Of a DNA stretch of 64,000 nucleotides, positions 36,126 through 45,079 are shown piece after piece; positions within the stretch are counted from its first letter, which is position 1; each line of letters opens with the position of its first letter. The translations under genes were made by a program, and so were the position numbers. The DNA is from Algoriphagus sp. A40 (GTDB lineage: Bacteria > Bacteroidota > Bacteroidia > Cytophagales > Cyclobacteriaceae). The notes below the pieces were generated by a model. That model was not told where the DNA came from. It was given only the letters and a program-made list of their open reading frames with translations, and did no database searches. Where the stretch lies: the NCBI RefSeq assembly GCF_002002735.1, contig NZ_MUNY01000072.1, positions 62,001 to 126,000 of the forward strand. Reading direction: 5' to 3'.

Positions 36126-37610
36126 ATGACGCAAAAAAAAGTGGTAGTGATCGGGTCAGGTTTTTCCGGGCTCTCTGCTGCTACACATCTTGCCCATACC
36201 AAAAATTGCTCAGTAACCCTTTTGGAAAAAAACGATTCTCCGGGTGGCCGAGCCAGAAAATTTGAGCACCAAGGTTTTGTTTTTGATATGGGCCCAAGCT
36301 GGTATTGGATGCCGGATGTGTTCGAAAGTTACTTCGCACATTTCGGAAAAAAACCAGCGGACTATTACGACTTAATCCGCTTGGATCCTTCCTATTCGGT
36401 GATTTTTGGCGAAAAGGATACGCTCGACATCCCCGCAGATTTGGGTCAGTTCAAAGCCATGGTTGACCAAATCGAACCGGGTGCTGGTATTCAACTGGAC
36501 AAGTTTCTCGCACAGGCTAAATATAAATACCAGGTTGGAATCCATGATTTGGTCCACCGACCCAGCAGGTCTCTTTTGGAGTTTGCTTCTCCGGGATTGC
36601 TGATCGATATGATCCGGATGGACATTTTTCAGTCCATGGCCAAGCATGTCCGAAAGTTCTTTTCCCATGAAAAAATCATCCGGCTGATGGAATTTCCTGT
36701 GCTTTTCCTTGGGGAAACTGCCGAAAACATCCCGGCACTCTATAGCCTGATGAACTATGCAGACATTGCATTGGGTACTTGGTATCCCAAAAAAGGAATG
36801 CATGAAATCATCCGAGGAATGATCACTTTAGCTGAGGAAAAAGGAGTGAAAATCCGCTATTCCTCAGAAGTGGAAGAGATCGAAATAGAAGCCGGAATGG
36901 CCAAACAAGTCCGATTGAAATCTGGAGAAAAAATCCCTGCTGATGTGGTCATTGCAGGCGCAGATTACCATCATGTGGACCGTCATCTCCTCGATCCAAA
37001 ATACAGCAATTACTCAGAGGAATATTGGGATAAGCGGGTGATGGCTCCTTCGAGTTTGCTCTTTTACCTGGGTGTAAATAAGCGGCTTAAAAACCTCCGT
37101 CACCATAACCTGTTCTTTGATGAACCATTGGGTCCACATGCCGATGCGATCTACAAAAATCCCAGATGGCCGGAAAAGCCCCTTTTCTACGCTTCGGTTC
37201 CATCCATTACTGACCCGACTGTAGCTCCGGATGGCATGGAAAACCTGTTTTTGTTGATTCCACTGGCTCCGGATCTGGAAGATTCGGATGAAATGCGCGA
37301 AAAATACTTCGACATTATCATGAGCCGTCTGGAGAAAATCACCGGGCAGGAAATCCGTTCCCATGTGATTTTCAAAAGATCCTATGCGCACAATGATTTC
37401 AAGGCGGATTACCATGCTTTCAAAGGCAATGCCTATGGACTGGCGAATACCCTACTCCAAACGGCAATTTTGAAACCTTCTTTGAAAAACAAAAAGGTCA
37501 GAAACTTGTATTATACCGGACAGCTGACTGTGCCTGGACCTGGTGTCCCTCCGTCTTTGATCTCAGGCGGAGTGGTGGCTAGAGAAGTGATCAAGGAAAA
37601 CAATTTGTAG
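36126..37610 (+). CDS. crtI: Phytoene desaturase CrtI
   Basis: A 494-residue FAD enzyme. The dinucleotide-binding start VVVIGSGFSGLSAATHLA is followed by GGRARKFEHQGFVFDMGPSWYWMP, and the C-terminal signature YYTGQLTVPGPGVPPSLISG is typical of bacterial CrtI. It desaturates phytoene stepwise to lycopene at the membrane. It lies 4 bases after the sigma factor and 21 bases before crtB. Length and motifs are complete. A second CrtI-like enzyme (CrtD), which would be needed for a 3',4'-double bond, is not present in the window. Confidence 0.93.
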   Translation: MTQKKVVVIGSGFSGLSAATHLAHTKNCSVTLLEKNDSPGGRARKFEHQGFVFDMGPSWYWMPDVFESYFAHFGKKPADYYDLIRLDPSYSVIFGEKDTLDIPADLGQFKAMVDQIEPGAGIQLDKFLAQAKYKYQVGIHDLVHRPSRSLLEFASPGLLIDMIRMDIFQSMAKHVRKFFSHEKIIRLMEFPVLFLGETAENIPALYSLMNYADIALGTWYPKKGMHEIIRGMITLAEEKGVKIRYSSEVEEIEIEAGMAKQVRLKSGEKIPADVVIAGADYHHVDRHLLDPKYSNYSEEYWDKRVMAPSSLLFYLGVNKRLKNLRHHNLFFDEPLGPHADAIYKNPRWPEKPLFYASVPSITDPTVAPDGMENLFLLIPLAPDLEDSDEMREKYFDIIMSRLEKITGQEIRSHVIFKRSYAHNDFKADYHAFKGNAYGLANTLLQTAILKPSLKNKKVRNLYYTGQLTVPGPGVPPSLISGGVVAREVIKENNL

Positions 37611-37631
37611 ACAATAAGGTATATTAAAGTT

Positions 37632-38474
37632 ATGGACGCAATTGCGCTTTTTGACCAAACAACCCTGGAATGCAGCCGCCTGATCACCCAGCGGTACAGC
37701 ACCAGTTTTACCCTCGGCATCAAAACACTGGATAAGAAATTTCACTTGCCGATCTATGCCATTTATGGGTTTGTGAGGTATGCAGATGAGATTGTGGACA
37801 CTTTCCACAGCAAAGACAAACAGGCTCTTTTGGCCCGGTTTAAAAAAGACACTTTTGAAGCAATCGAAACCGGTATTTCCCTGAACCCTGTTCTCCATGC
37901 TTTTCAGCTTATAGTCAACACCTATAAAATCGACCTGGATCTGATCGAGGCGTTTCTCCATAGCATGGAAATGGATCTGGATTTCAATACTTACGACGAT
38001 TCCAAATACCAGGAGTATATCTATGGCTCAGCAGAAGTGGTTGGCTTGATGTGCCTAAAGGTATTCTGCGAAGGAAATACGGAAATGTATGAACGTCTTC
38101 GGGAACCAGCCTGCAAACTTGGAGCGGCATTCCAAAAGGTAAATTTTCTGAGGGATATTAAAAGTGATTTCGAGGAGCGGGGACGTGTTTATTTCCCGGG
38201 AGTTGATTTTACCAAGTTTGACAAATCAGCCAAAAACCTCATTGAGACCGATATCCAAAAAGACTTTAATGAGTCACTGATCGGAATCGAGCGGCTGCCC
38301 TCCGGAGCCAAATTGGGTGTACGAGTCGCATATTTGTACTACCAAAAATTGTTTGATAAGATCAAAAGCCTTCCGGCTGAAACCATCGTCCAAAAACGCA
38401 TCCGGATTCCAAATTCACAAAAGCTGTCGCTGTTGTTAGGCACTTATTTCGAAACCAAACTTGGCTTGCTTTGA
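37632..38474 (+). CDS. crtB: Phytoene synthase CrtB
   Basis: A 280-residue trans-isoprenyl diphosphate synthase (head-to-head type). The two aspartate-rich motifs are present: YADEIVDTF near residue 52 and LRDIKSDFEERGRVYFP near 173. It condenses two geranylgeranyl diphosphates to phytoene. A squalene synthase role is less likely because of the crt neighbours. The stop TGA overlaps the ATG of the lycopene cyclase gene by one base (TGATG at 38472-38476). No geranylgeranyl diphosphate synthase gene is in the window. Confidence 0.93.
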   Translation: MDAIALFDQTTLECSRLITQRYSTSFTLGIKTLDKKFHLPIYAIYGFVRYADEIVDTFHSKDKQALLARFKKDTFEAIETGISLNPVLHAFQLIVNTYKIDLDLIEAFLHSMEMDLDFNTYDDSKYQEYIYGSAEVVGLMCLKVFCEGNTEMYERLREPACKLGAAFQKVNFLRDIKSDFEERGRVYFPGVDFTKFDKSAKNLIETDIQKDFNESLIGIERLPSGAKLGVRVAYLYYQKLFDKIKSLPAETIVQKRIRIPNSQKLSLLLGTYFETKLGLL

Positions 38475-39184
38475 TGGAAAAGTTCCTCTATTTGGGAGTC
38501 TTGCTTTTTGCGTTGGCGTATCCGCTTGCCCAGTCATTTGAGCACCGAATCCGCTTTTCATCCCAATGGTACGCCCTTTTTCCTGCTATATTAATTTCTG
38601 CCGCAATCTTTATCGGCTGGGACTATTGGTTTACCCAACTCGGAGTTTGGGAATTTAATCCCCGGTATGTTTTGGGGATTTTCTACCTGGAACTACCGAT
38701 CGAAGAGTGGCTGTTTTTCATCATAGTTCCTTTTGCCTGTGTCTTTATTTATGAAGTCCTGATCTATTTTTTTCCAAAAGACATCTTTCAGCCGTTAGGG
38801 AAGCCCTTTGTCTATGTCATGGTCCCGTTTCTGATCGGCCTTGGGCTTCTCCACCTGGACAAATGGTACACTTCAGTCAGTTTCCTGGCTTGTGCTGCAG
38901 TCATCTTTGGTCATTTTCTGATTTTCAACGATCGGTACTTAGGTAGATTTCAATTTGCCTACCTGGTTCATTTAATCCCGCTGATGCTTTGCAACGGAAT
39001 ACTCACAGGAGGATTGACCGAGGAACCCGTCGTCATCTACAATAATTCCGAAAATCTGGGGATTCGAATTTGGACAGTTCCGATCGAAGATTCGATCTAT
39101 TCCATGTCCTTATTCCTTTTGAATATCAGTATTTTCGAAAAGATCCGAAGCCCAAAAACAATTACCAAGCTCAGAAGTTTATAG
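38474..39184 (+). CDS. Fused CrtYcd-type lycopene cyclase
   Basis: A 236-residue membrane protein built from two related lycopene cyclase domains, each about 110 residues with three membrane segments. Each half carries the family's acidic motif, LPIEEWLFF near residue 75 and VPIEDSIYSM near 201. It belongs to the CrtYc/CrtYd heterodimer type, here joined in one chain as in other Bacteroidetes and fungi. It forms the beta ring from lycopene; with CruF acting on the other end the product is likely monocyclic. The ATG at 38474 overlaps the crtB stop and is preferred over an in-frame TTG just before. Confidence 0.88.
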   Translation: MEKFLYLGVLLFALAYPLAQSFEHRIRFSSQWYALFPAILISAAIFIGWDYWFTQLGVWEFNPRYVLGIFYLELPIEEWLFFIIVPFACVFIYEVLIYFFPKDIFQPLGKPFVYVMVPFLIGLGLLHLDKWYTSVSFLACAAVIFGHFLIFNDRYLGRFQFAYLVHLIPLMLCNGILTGGLTEEPVVIYNNSENLGIRIWTVPIEDSIYSMSLFLLNISIFEKIRSPKTITKLRSL

Positions 39185-39187
39185 GCT

Positions 39188-40033
39188 ATGAAAAATCTCC
39201 ATGTTCATATCGACGATCATTCCGGTTTTTGCTTTGGTGTGGTCTATGCCATCGAAATGGCAGAGGAGATTCTTGAAGAGCAGGGCTATCTCTATTGCCT
39301 TGGAGACATTGTCCACAATGACGAGGAAGTCAACCGGCTCACCCGAAAAGGTCTCAAAATCATAGACCACGGGGATCTCCATGGCTTAACTGACGAAAAA
39401 GTCCTAATCCGGGCCCATGGTGAACCTCCATCCACCTATGAGCTTGCAGTCAAAAACAACCTGACGCTTATAGATGCCAGTTGTCCGGTGGTGCTAAAGC
39501 TTCAAAACAGAATCAAAAATTCTTTTGACAAGGATGAAACGATCTACATCTATGGCAAGCACGGACATGCTGAAGTAATTGGGCTATTGGGCCAAACCAA
39601 TAACAAAGCGATTGTTTTTCAGGATATTTCGGAGCTGGATATACCAAGTCTTCCCAAAAACCTAACGCTTTACAGCCAGACGACTAAAAGCACGGATAAA
39701 TTCTACGAGATCAACGATATCCTTCGCCAAAAAGGAATCACAGTCAATACCAATGACACCATTTGCCGGCAGGTTTCTAACCGGGACAAAGAACTGAGAG
39801 ACTTTGCTGAAAAATTCGACAAAATCGTGTTTGTCTCCGGGACCAAATCCTCCAATGGAAAAGTTCTCTTCAATGTCTGCAAAGAAAGGAATCCAAATAC
39901 TTACTTTGTATCCAATCCAGAGCAAATTGACTCCGATTGGTTTGAACAAAATGAATCAGTCGGAATCTGCGGAGCTACTTCGACACCCTTGTGGCTAATG
40001 GAGCAAGTGAAAGAACGAATCCTGACCCTTTGA
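39188..40033 (+). CDS. ispH: 4-hydroxy-3-methylbut-2-enyl diphosphate reductase IspH
   Basis: A 281-residue iron-sulfur enzyme with its three cluster cysteines in GFCFGV, DASCPVV and GICGATSTP, the substrate-binding RAHGEP and the catalytic Glu region TNDTICRQVSNR. It makes IPP and DMAPP in the last step of the MEP pathway, the precursors of all carotenoids. Placement inside the crt operon, 3 bases after the lycopene cyclase, ties precursor supply to pigment synthesis. This may be the only ispH copy or an extra one; the window cannot tell. Confidence 0.92.
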   Translation: MKNLHVHIDDHSGFCFGVVYAIEMAEEILEEQGYLYCLGDIVHNDEEVNRLTRKGLKIIDHGDLHGLTDEKVLIRAHGEPPSTYELAVKNNLTLIDASCPVVLKLQNRIKNSFDKDETIYIYGKHGHAEVIGLLGQTNNKAIVFQDISELDIPSLPKNLTLYSQTTKSTDKFYEINDILRQKGITVNTNDTICRQVSNRDKELRDFAEKFDKIVFVSGTKSSNGKVLFNVCKERNPNTYFVSNPEQIDSDWFEQNESVGICGATSTPLWLMEQVKERILTL

Positions 40034-40049
40034 TCAAATCGATTTAGCC

Positions 40050-40769
40050 ATGAATTTGGCCCATAAATCCCAAACCAATTCTGTTGACCCCAATGGACTC
40101 ATCGTCGGTTGGGGAATTATTTTTCTCTGGGGGTTATCACTTTTCCTTCTTCTAAATTTTCCTATTGCCTGGTCAAATCCTTTGGTTTACTTGGGGATTT
40201 TGGTTCAGATGCATCTCTATACCGGGCTTTTTATCACAGCACATGATGCCATGCATGGTGTAGTATCCTCCAATAAAAAATTAAACCTCCTCACGGGCTG
40301 GATCGCTGCCTTGCTGTTTTCTTACAATTTCTACGGAAAGCTTTTCCCCAAACACCACGAACATCACCGTCATGTTGCCACAGAAAATGACCCGGATTAT
40401 CACCCTTCGGGAAAGTTCTTGGTCTGGTATTTCAGCTTCATCCGTCAATATGTGACCATCTGGCAGATTCTGCTGATGGCAGTGACTTTCAATATTCTCA
40501 AACTTTATTTACCGACTGAGAACCTGATCGTGTTTTGGATGCTGCCTGCAGTCCTATCCACTTTTCAACTCTTTTACTTTGGAACTTATCTTCCACATAA
40601 AGGAGAAAATGACAACAAACACCACTCAAGCACTCAGACAAAAAACCACATTTGGGCATTTATCAGCTGTTACTTTTTCGGATATCATTACGAGCACCAT
40701 GATTCCCCTGGCACACCCTGGTGGAGACTTTGGAGGATAAAAGAGCAACAATCCGCGACAATCCGTTGA
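40050..40769 (+). CDS. crtW: Beta-carotene ketolase, CrtW type
   Basis: A 239-residue membrane di-iron enzyme with three histidine clusters typical of CrtW: FITAHDAMHG, HHEHHRH and YHYEHHDSPGTPWWRLW, and about four membrane segments. It adds a 4-keto group to a beta ring. The motif spacing is nearer to CrtW than to acyl-lipid desaturases, which share the superfamily. It is the last gene of the sigma-crtI-crtB-cyclase-ispH-crtW operon, 16 bases after ispH. With CrtZ this ring would become 3-hydroxy-4-keto, as in flexixanthin. Confidence 0.87.
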   Translation: MNLAHKSQTNSVDPNGLIVGWGIIFLWGLSLFLLLNFPIAWSNPLVYLGILVQMHLYTGLFITAHDAMHGVVSSNKKLNLLTGWIAALLFSYNFYGKLFPKHHEHHRHVATENDPDYHPSGKFLVWYFSFIRQYVTIWQILLMAVTFNILKLYLPTENLIVFWMLPAVLSTFQLFYFGTYLPHKGENDNKHHSSTQTKNHIWAFISCYFFGYHYEHHDSPGTPWWRLWRIKEQQSATIR

Positions 40770-40841
40770 TTTTTGTCAAAATCTATATGAAGCTTAAACT
40801 TTTTGGCTGACTTTTGATTTTAGTCCTAAACCAACCACCAC

Positions 40842-43244
40842 ATGCAATTCAGATTAGCCGTCTTGGGTATTTTTTTGTGCACATTTCAGGCATATTCACA
40901 GGGAATTATCCGTGGAAAAGTCTTCAATCCCGTCAACAATGAACCGGTCGCTTTCGCGAACATTCTGATCCTAAACACAGAATTGGGGGCGATCAGCGAT
41001 GAAAATGGAATGTATGAAATCAATGCCATTCCTCCGGGACTTTACAATGTCAGAGCGAGTTTTGTAGGGTTCAAAACCTCCACCGCGTTTGAAGTTCAGG
41101 TGACTTTGGCAAGACCGGTGCAACTGGATTTTCAGCTTCAGGAAGATGCAGCGGATCTCAGCGAAGTGGTCGTCAACAGTGAATTTACCCGGTCCGAAGA
41201 AACTCCGCTATCTGTCAGAAAATTAAATACCAACGAAATCGAGCGCTATCCCGGAGGCAACAGGGACATTTCACGGGTAATTCAAGCCTTGCCCGGAGTG
41301 GCGAGTACACCCAGTTTTCGAAATGACATTCTGATCCGGGGTGGCGCACCCAACGAGAATAAATTCTATGTAGATGAGATCGAAGTGCCGGTGATCAATC
41401 ACTTTTCGACCCAAGGTTCCTCCGGCGGGCCAGTTGGCATCTTGAATGTCAACTTGATCAAAAACCTGGATCTCATAGCTGGTGGATTCCCTGCAAACCG
41501 AATGGATGCTATGAGTTCCTTTTTTGAAGTGCAACTCAAAGACGGCCGCCGGGACAAGATGGCCACTCAGTTGACCGTGGGAGCTTCTGAATTAACACTA
41601 TCCAACGAAGGACCGATCTCTGAGAAAACCACCTATTCGCTATCGGCAAGAAGATCCTATCTCCAAGGCCTTTTCCGGCTTTTGGGTTTGCCTTTTTTGC
41701 CGACATTTAATGATTTTCAGCTTAAAACGACCACAAAACTCAATGCTAAAACCGAGCTGACTTTCATCGGCTTGGGTGCCATAGACAACTTTGAACTTAA
41801 TCAGGACATCCCTGAGGATGAAACCGAAGAGGAGCGTGAAAACAGGTTGTACTTGCTGGATGTGCTTCCGGTGCAAACCCAATGGAACTATGCAACCGGG
41901 TTGAAGTTGAAGCGTTTTCGAGAAAATGGCTTTTGGACCTTTGTCCTGAGCCGCAATATGCTCAACAATCAGGCAATCAAATACGCAGGCAATGACAACA
42001 GTTCGGAAGCCAACTTACTATTTGACTATACATCTCAGGAATCAGAAAATAAATTCCGGGCTGAAAACAGCATTTTCGGCAAGGGCTATACGATCAAGTA
42101 CGGAGTAAACTATCAATATTCCAGATACTTCATCAGCAATTTTGATCGATCCACTTTGGCCTCCACCGGCGAAGTGATCGACGTGGAATCCACCTCTTTT
42201 TTCAACCAGTATGGAGCCTTTGTATCAGGCAGCAAAAACTTCTATGGGGATCGGCTTTTGATCAGCGGAGGAATCCGGATGGATGGAGCTGACTTCGCAG
42301 AAACTGCCTCAAATCCTCTCAATCAAATCAGCCCAAGAGTTTCCTTTTCCTATCAGTTACGGCCAAATCTCTTTGCCACCGCCAATGCAGGAATCTACTA
42401 CCAAAAACCTCCCTACACCGTTTTGGGTTACAGAAACAATGAAGGTGAGTTGGAAAATCAGGAAAACGATGTCCGATTTATCAGAAACTCGCAATTGATC
42501 GCCGGGATTGAATTTTTGGTGCCGGAGAAAAACAGGAGATTCACCGCCGAGGCTTTCTACAAAAAGTACAGCAATTATCCTTCGTCAATCCGAAATGGAA
42601 TCGCCCTAGCCAATTTAGGTGCTGACTTTGGCGTAATTGGAAATGAACCCGTGGAGTCCAATGCTGAAGGGAGAGCTTATGGACTGGAATTCCTGGCCCA
42701 GCAGCGTCTTTTTAATGACTTTTATGGCATCGCTGCTTTGACTTTGGTCAGAAGTGAGTTTACCAACCCAAATACAGAAGGCTTCGTGCCCTCATCCTGG
42801 GACAACAAATTCATCATCAGTTTGACGGCCGGAAAGCGTTTTGGGAAAAACTGGGAAGTTGGAGCCAGATGGAGATTCCTAGGCGGCACACCCTATACGC
42901 CCTATGATCTGGAAGAATCAAGCCTGATCAGCAATTGGGATCTGAGAAATGCGGGAATTCTGGATTACAGCCAGATTAACGCCGTCCGGCTGGATCCATT
43001 TCATCAGTTAGATTTGAGAATTGACAAAAAGTACTACTTCAAACGCTGGAATCTCAATTGGTACGTCGATATCCAAAATATCTACAATTTCCAGGCTGAG
43101 CAGGCGCCGATCCTGATTCCCGTACGGGATGATTCTGGAAACATTCTGTTAGATCCAAATGACCCGAACCGCTACCAGTTGAAATTGATTGAAAACCCGG
43201 CAGGAAGTGTCCTTCCCACAGTTGGAATTATTGTTGAATTCTAA
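40842..43244 (+). CDS. TonB-dependent receptor with carboxypeptidase-regulatory-like N-terminus
   Basis: An 800-residue outer-membrane receptor. A signal peptide (to about residue 20, ...CTFQAYSQG) is followed by a CarboxypepD_reg-like domain (about 22-105, IRGKVFNPVNNEPVAFANI), the plug (about 115-235, SRVIQALPGVASTPSFRND, ILIRGGAPNENKFYVDEIEV) and a 22-strand barrel ending IIVEF. No SusD-like partner or TonB box next to the start is apparent. Ligand unknown. It begins 73 bases after crtW and may have its own promoter. The stop overlaps the end of the convergent YdeI-like gene by 4 bases. Confidence 0.88.
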   Translation: MQFRLAVLGIFLCTFQAYSQGIIRGKVFNPVNNEPVAFANILILNTELGAISDENGMYEINAIPPGLYNVRASFVGFKTSTAFEVQVTLARPVQLDFQLQEDAADLSEVVVNSEFTRSEETPLSVRKLNTNEIERYPGGNRDISRVIQALPGVASTPSFRNDILIRGGAPNENKFYVDEIEVPVINHFSTQGSSGGPVGILNVNLIKNLDLIAGGFPANRMDAMSSFFEVQLKDGRRDKMATQLTVGASELTLSNEGPISEKTTYSLSARRSYLQGLFRLLGLPFLPTFNDFQLKTTTKLNAKTELTFIGLGAIDNFELNQDIPEDETEEERENRLYLLDVLPVQTQWNYATGLKLKRFRENGFWTFVLSRNMLNNQAIKYAGNDNSSEANLLFDYTSQESENKFRAENSIFGKGYTIKYGVNYQYSRYFISNFDRSTLASTGEVIDVESTSFFNQYGAFVSGSKNFYGDRLLISGGIRMDGADFAETASNPLNQISPRVSFSYQLRPNLFATANAGIYYQKPPYTVLGYRNNEGELENQENDVRFIRNSQLIAGIEFLVPEKNRRFTAEAFYKKYSNYPSSIRNGIALANLGADFGVIGNEPVESNAEGRAYGLEFLAQQRLFNDFYGIAALTLVRSEFTNPNTEGFVPSSWDNKFIISLTAGKRFGKNWEVGARWRFLGGTPYTPYDLEESSLISNWDLRNAGILDYSQINAVRLDPFHQLDLRIDKKYYFKRWNLNWYVDIQNIYNFQAEQAPILIPVRDDSGNILLDPNDPNRYQLKLIENPAGSVLPTVGIIVEF

Positions 43245-43702
43245 GGTTTTGGCTTGAGCTCAACGAGCAATTTGACAATTCGATCCGCTTTGGTTTCTTC
43301 AGAATCGGCACTGTAGATGTATTCGATCCAATGCTTTTGTTCGGCTTCCTTGAGTTGGTTGAAGAGCGGAAGCTTGCCGGGATCATCTTCCAGACATTCA
43401 ATTAATTCCCGGGGAATATCAGTTGGAATTTCATCCCTAAAAAGTTTGAGCAATACCACGTCGCCCTCCTCCTTGCCGATTTGGGTACGGATGGGTTTGG
43501 AGACGGGAAGAAAAAGAATTCCCTTCTTCAATGGCATCAGGTGTTTTCCTTCAAATTCAAACTGATCTATCGACCCGTTGAGCTTGATCATGCCAAAAGC
43601 CTTTCCGGACGGCAACAAGCTTACCGGAACTCGGATATAAGTCCAGCCTCCCTTTCCTGGAAATCTTTCCAGCAAAAACTCACCTTCCAAAATCAATTCC
43701 AT
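43241..43702 (-). CDS. DUF1905/YdeI-like protein
   Basis: A 153-residue soluble protein. Residues about 1-95 form a DUF1905-type small barrel (GWTYIRVPVSLLPSG, MIKLNGSIDQFEFEGKHLMPLKKG) and the last 50 residues form a helical YdeI/OmpD-associated tail (LKEAEQKHWIEYI). Relatives are of unknown function. The terminator of the gene to its right lies just before this start (43705-43732), so it probably has a promoter between or within that hairpin, or is read through. Confidence 0.8.
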   Translation of the reverse strand: MELILEGEFLLERFPGKGGWTYIRVPVSLLPSGKAFGMIKLNGSIDQFEFEGKHLMPLKKGILFLPVSKPIRTQIGKEEGDVVLLKLFRDEIPTDIPRELIECLEDDPGKLPLFNQLKEAEQKHWIEYIYSADSEETKADRIVKLLVELKPKP

Positions 43703-43704
43703 GG

Positions 43705-43732
43705 CAAAAAAATAGAGCGGGTCACCCCGCTC
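43705..43732 (-). terminator. Intrinsic terminator of the barrel gene at 43753
   Basis: GAGCGGG (43715-43721) pairs with CCCGCTC (43726-43732), loop TCAC, followed on the minus strand by TATTTTTTTG. It sits 20 bases after the stop at 43753. Confidence 0.8.
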
Positions 43733-43752
43733 CGGTTATCAGTGGTAAGTAA

Positions 43753-44199
43753 TTAATTTAATCTCCATCGGATGTTTAGACCAAATCCACCCGCATCAAA
43801 ACTCGTTTCTTCGACGATGATAAAGTAAGGTCTCCAATCTAAACCGATTGTAATGGGAACTTCGGAAAAAGGATATTCTGCACCGATCTCTCCGGCTACG
43901 CCAAATTTGAAATTATCCGATAAAAAAAGTGAAGGTCCAAAGCCGGCATACCATTTAAAATCCGAGGAGGAAATGTCGTCATAAACCGGATTCCAAAGGG
44001 CATCGATTCCTACCCCGTCATTTCCAAAGCTGACATCGGCATGGACTCTGCTGAACTCTCCTAAGGCAAAAACTCCGTCAACGGCTACATTATTTCCATT
44101 GACATTCCCAAAACGGATACCCACTTCCTGGGCCTGAGATTCCAGTGTGGCGAAAAGGCCCAGAAAAAGAACTAAAGAAACTACTTTTAAAAACTTCAT
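43753..44199 (-). CDS. Small outer-membrane beta-barrel protein
   Basis: A 148-residue protein with a signal peptide (MKFLKVVSLVLFLGLFATLESQA). The mature part alternates short amphipathic strands (VAVDGVFAL, RVHADVSFG, WYAGFGPSLFL, FGVAGEIGAEY) and is glycine and aromatic rich, as in small porin-like barrels of about eight strands. No enzyme motif is seen. It is a single-gene unit with its own terminator and resembles the protein coded at 44583 in size and style, though not closely in sequence. Function unknown. Confidence 0.7.
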   Translation of the reverse strand: MKFLKVVSLVLFLGLFATLESQAQEVGIRFGNVNGNNVAVDGVFALGEFSRVHADVSFGNDGVGIDALWNPVYDDISSSDFKWYAGFGPSLFLSDNFKFGVAGEIGAEYPFSEVPITIGLDWRPYFIIVEETSFDAGGFGLNIRWRLN

Positions 44200-44582
44200 A
44201 AGTTGTGCTAATTGATTTGTTGTATTTGGTTTGATTTAAAGAATTTTGACCAGTTGTTCGAACAGTAATTTTAGAAATCAATTTCAACCAAAATTGCGCC
44301 AAAAATCCAACCAAACATATAAAAGCCTAATCTGCATTTTAAATTCCTTTCCCAAATTTCGGATAGACTTCATCCCCTCAGCTTCCTTGAAAAGACGGAA
44401 AAGGGAAAGCTTTCCTGAATACTTTTTAGACAATCGGTCTGCCGCATGGAAAATAGAATAGAAATTTTTCCGAGAAATGGCTTGAACAATAAGACATCTT
44501 CTTTGCTCCAGCAATTTGGATTGGAAAAAAAAGAGCGGGTTTCCCCGCTCTTAAGATTTGATCCATTTTTCGTGTTTAAGCA
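44200..44582. other. 383-base gap with one doubtful small frame
   Basis: It contains the terminator at 44525-44552 and a minus-strand CAAACATA (44312-44319), a full match to the -7 consensus for the barrel gene at 43753, though no -33 partner was seen. A 76-codon minus-strand frame at 44284-44514 has no recognisable features and is not called as a gene. Confidence 0.5.
44525..44552 (-). terminator. Intrinsic terminator of the barrel gene at 44583
   Basis: AAGAGCGGG (44531-44539) and CCCGCTCTT (44544-44552) form a perfect 9-bp stem, followed on the minus strand by a T-run. It shares the AGCGGG core with the terminator at 43705-43732. Confidence 0.85.
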
Positions 44583-45017
44583 CTACAGCCTCTTGGTAAG
44601 ACCTACTCCTCCAATAACTCCAGAACCACCTCCAAATTCTGCATTTATTCCCCAGCTTTCGTTCCAAAACCATCGGCCACCTACTTGGGCGCCCCAATTG
44701 AAACCGTCACCATCACCACCATCACCGTCAATTTCCTCTAGGCGATAACCTACATTTGCACCAACATAAACATCCCATTGAGATCCAAGTCCAAAGGCAT
44801 CATCAAGATAGTAATTGCCTTTGGCTGCAATAACCCACCTGTTAAAGTCCCAATCTGTATAGACATTCGGACCAACAGTTATATTGCTACCGACCGGAAA
44901 CTCAAGACCTGCATAAAGGCCAGTACCTACTCCTCCGAAGTTTAAATACTTCTGAGCTTGCCCATTTGCGCTAAGCGCTGTAAAAACTATGATTGCTACT
45001 AGAAATAATTTTTTCAT
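44583..45017 (-). CDS. Small outer-membrane beta-barrel protein
   Basis: The ATG at 45017 is chosen because it starts a clean signal peptide (MKKLFLVAIIVFTALSANGQ); the frame is open 14 codons further upstream. The 144-residue protein has glycine-rich, alternating strands (YAGLEFPVGSNITVGPNVY, WVIAAKGNYYLDDAFG, VYVGANVGYRL) and an acidic loop EEIDGDGGDGDG that could bind cations. It resembles a small porin-like barrel. Single gene with its own terminator; function unknown. Confidence 0.7.
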   Translation of the reverse strand: MKKLFLVAIIVFTALSANGQAQKYLNFGGVGTGLYAGLEFPVGSNITVGPNVYTDWDFNRWVIAAKGNYYLDDAFGLGSQWDVYVGANVGYRLEEIDGDGGDGDGFNWGAQVGGRWFWNESWGINAEFGGGSGVIGGVGLTKRL

Positions 45018-45079
45018 CTTAGTAAGGGTTAAATGATATGACAAAATAGATTTAAGCAAATATTTAAATTTTCCTGAAA

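Noticed and set aside
40842..43244. SusC-type glycan receptor
   Set aside because: No SusD-like gene is adjacent and the 800-residue length is short for SusC; called a general TonB-dependent receptor.
44284..44514. A 76-codon minus-strand frame in the gap between the two barrel genes
   Set aside because: No recognisable family, no signal or domain, unclear start, and it sits in AT-rich sequence between a terminator and a gene start.
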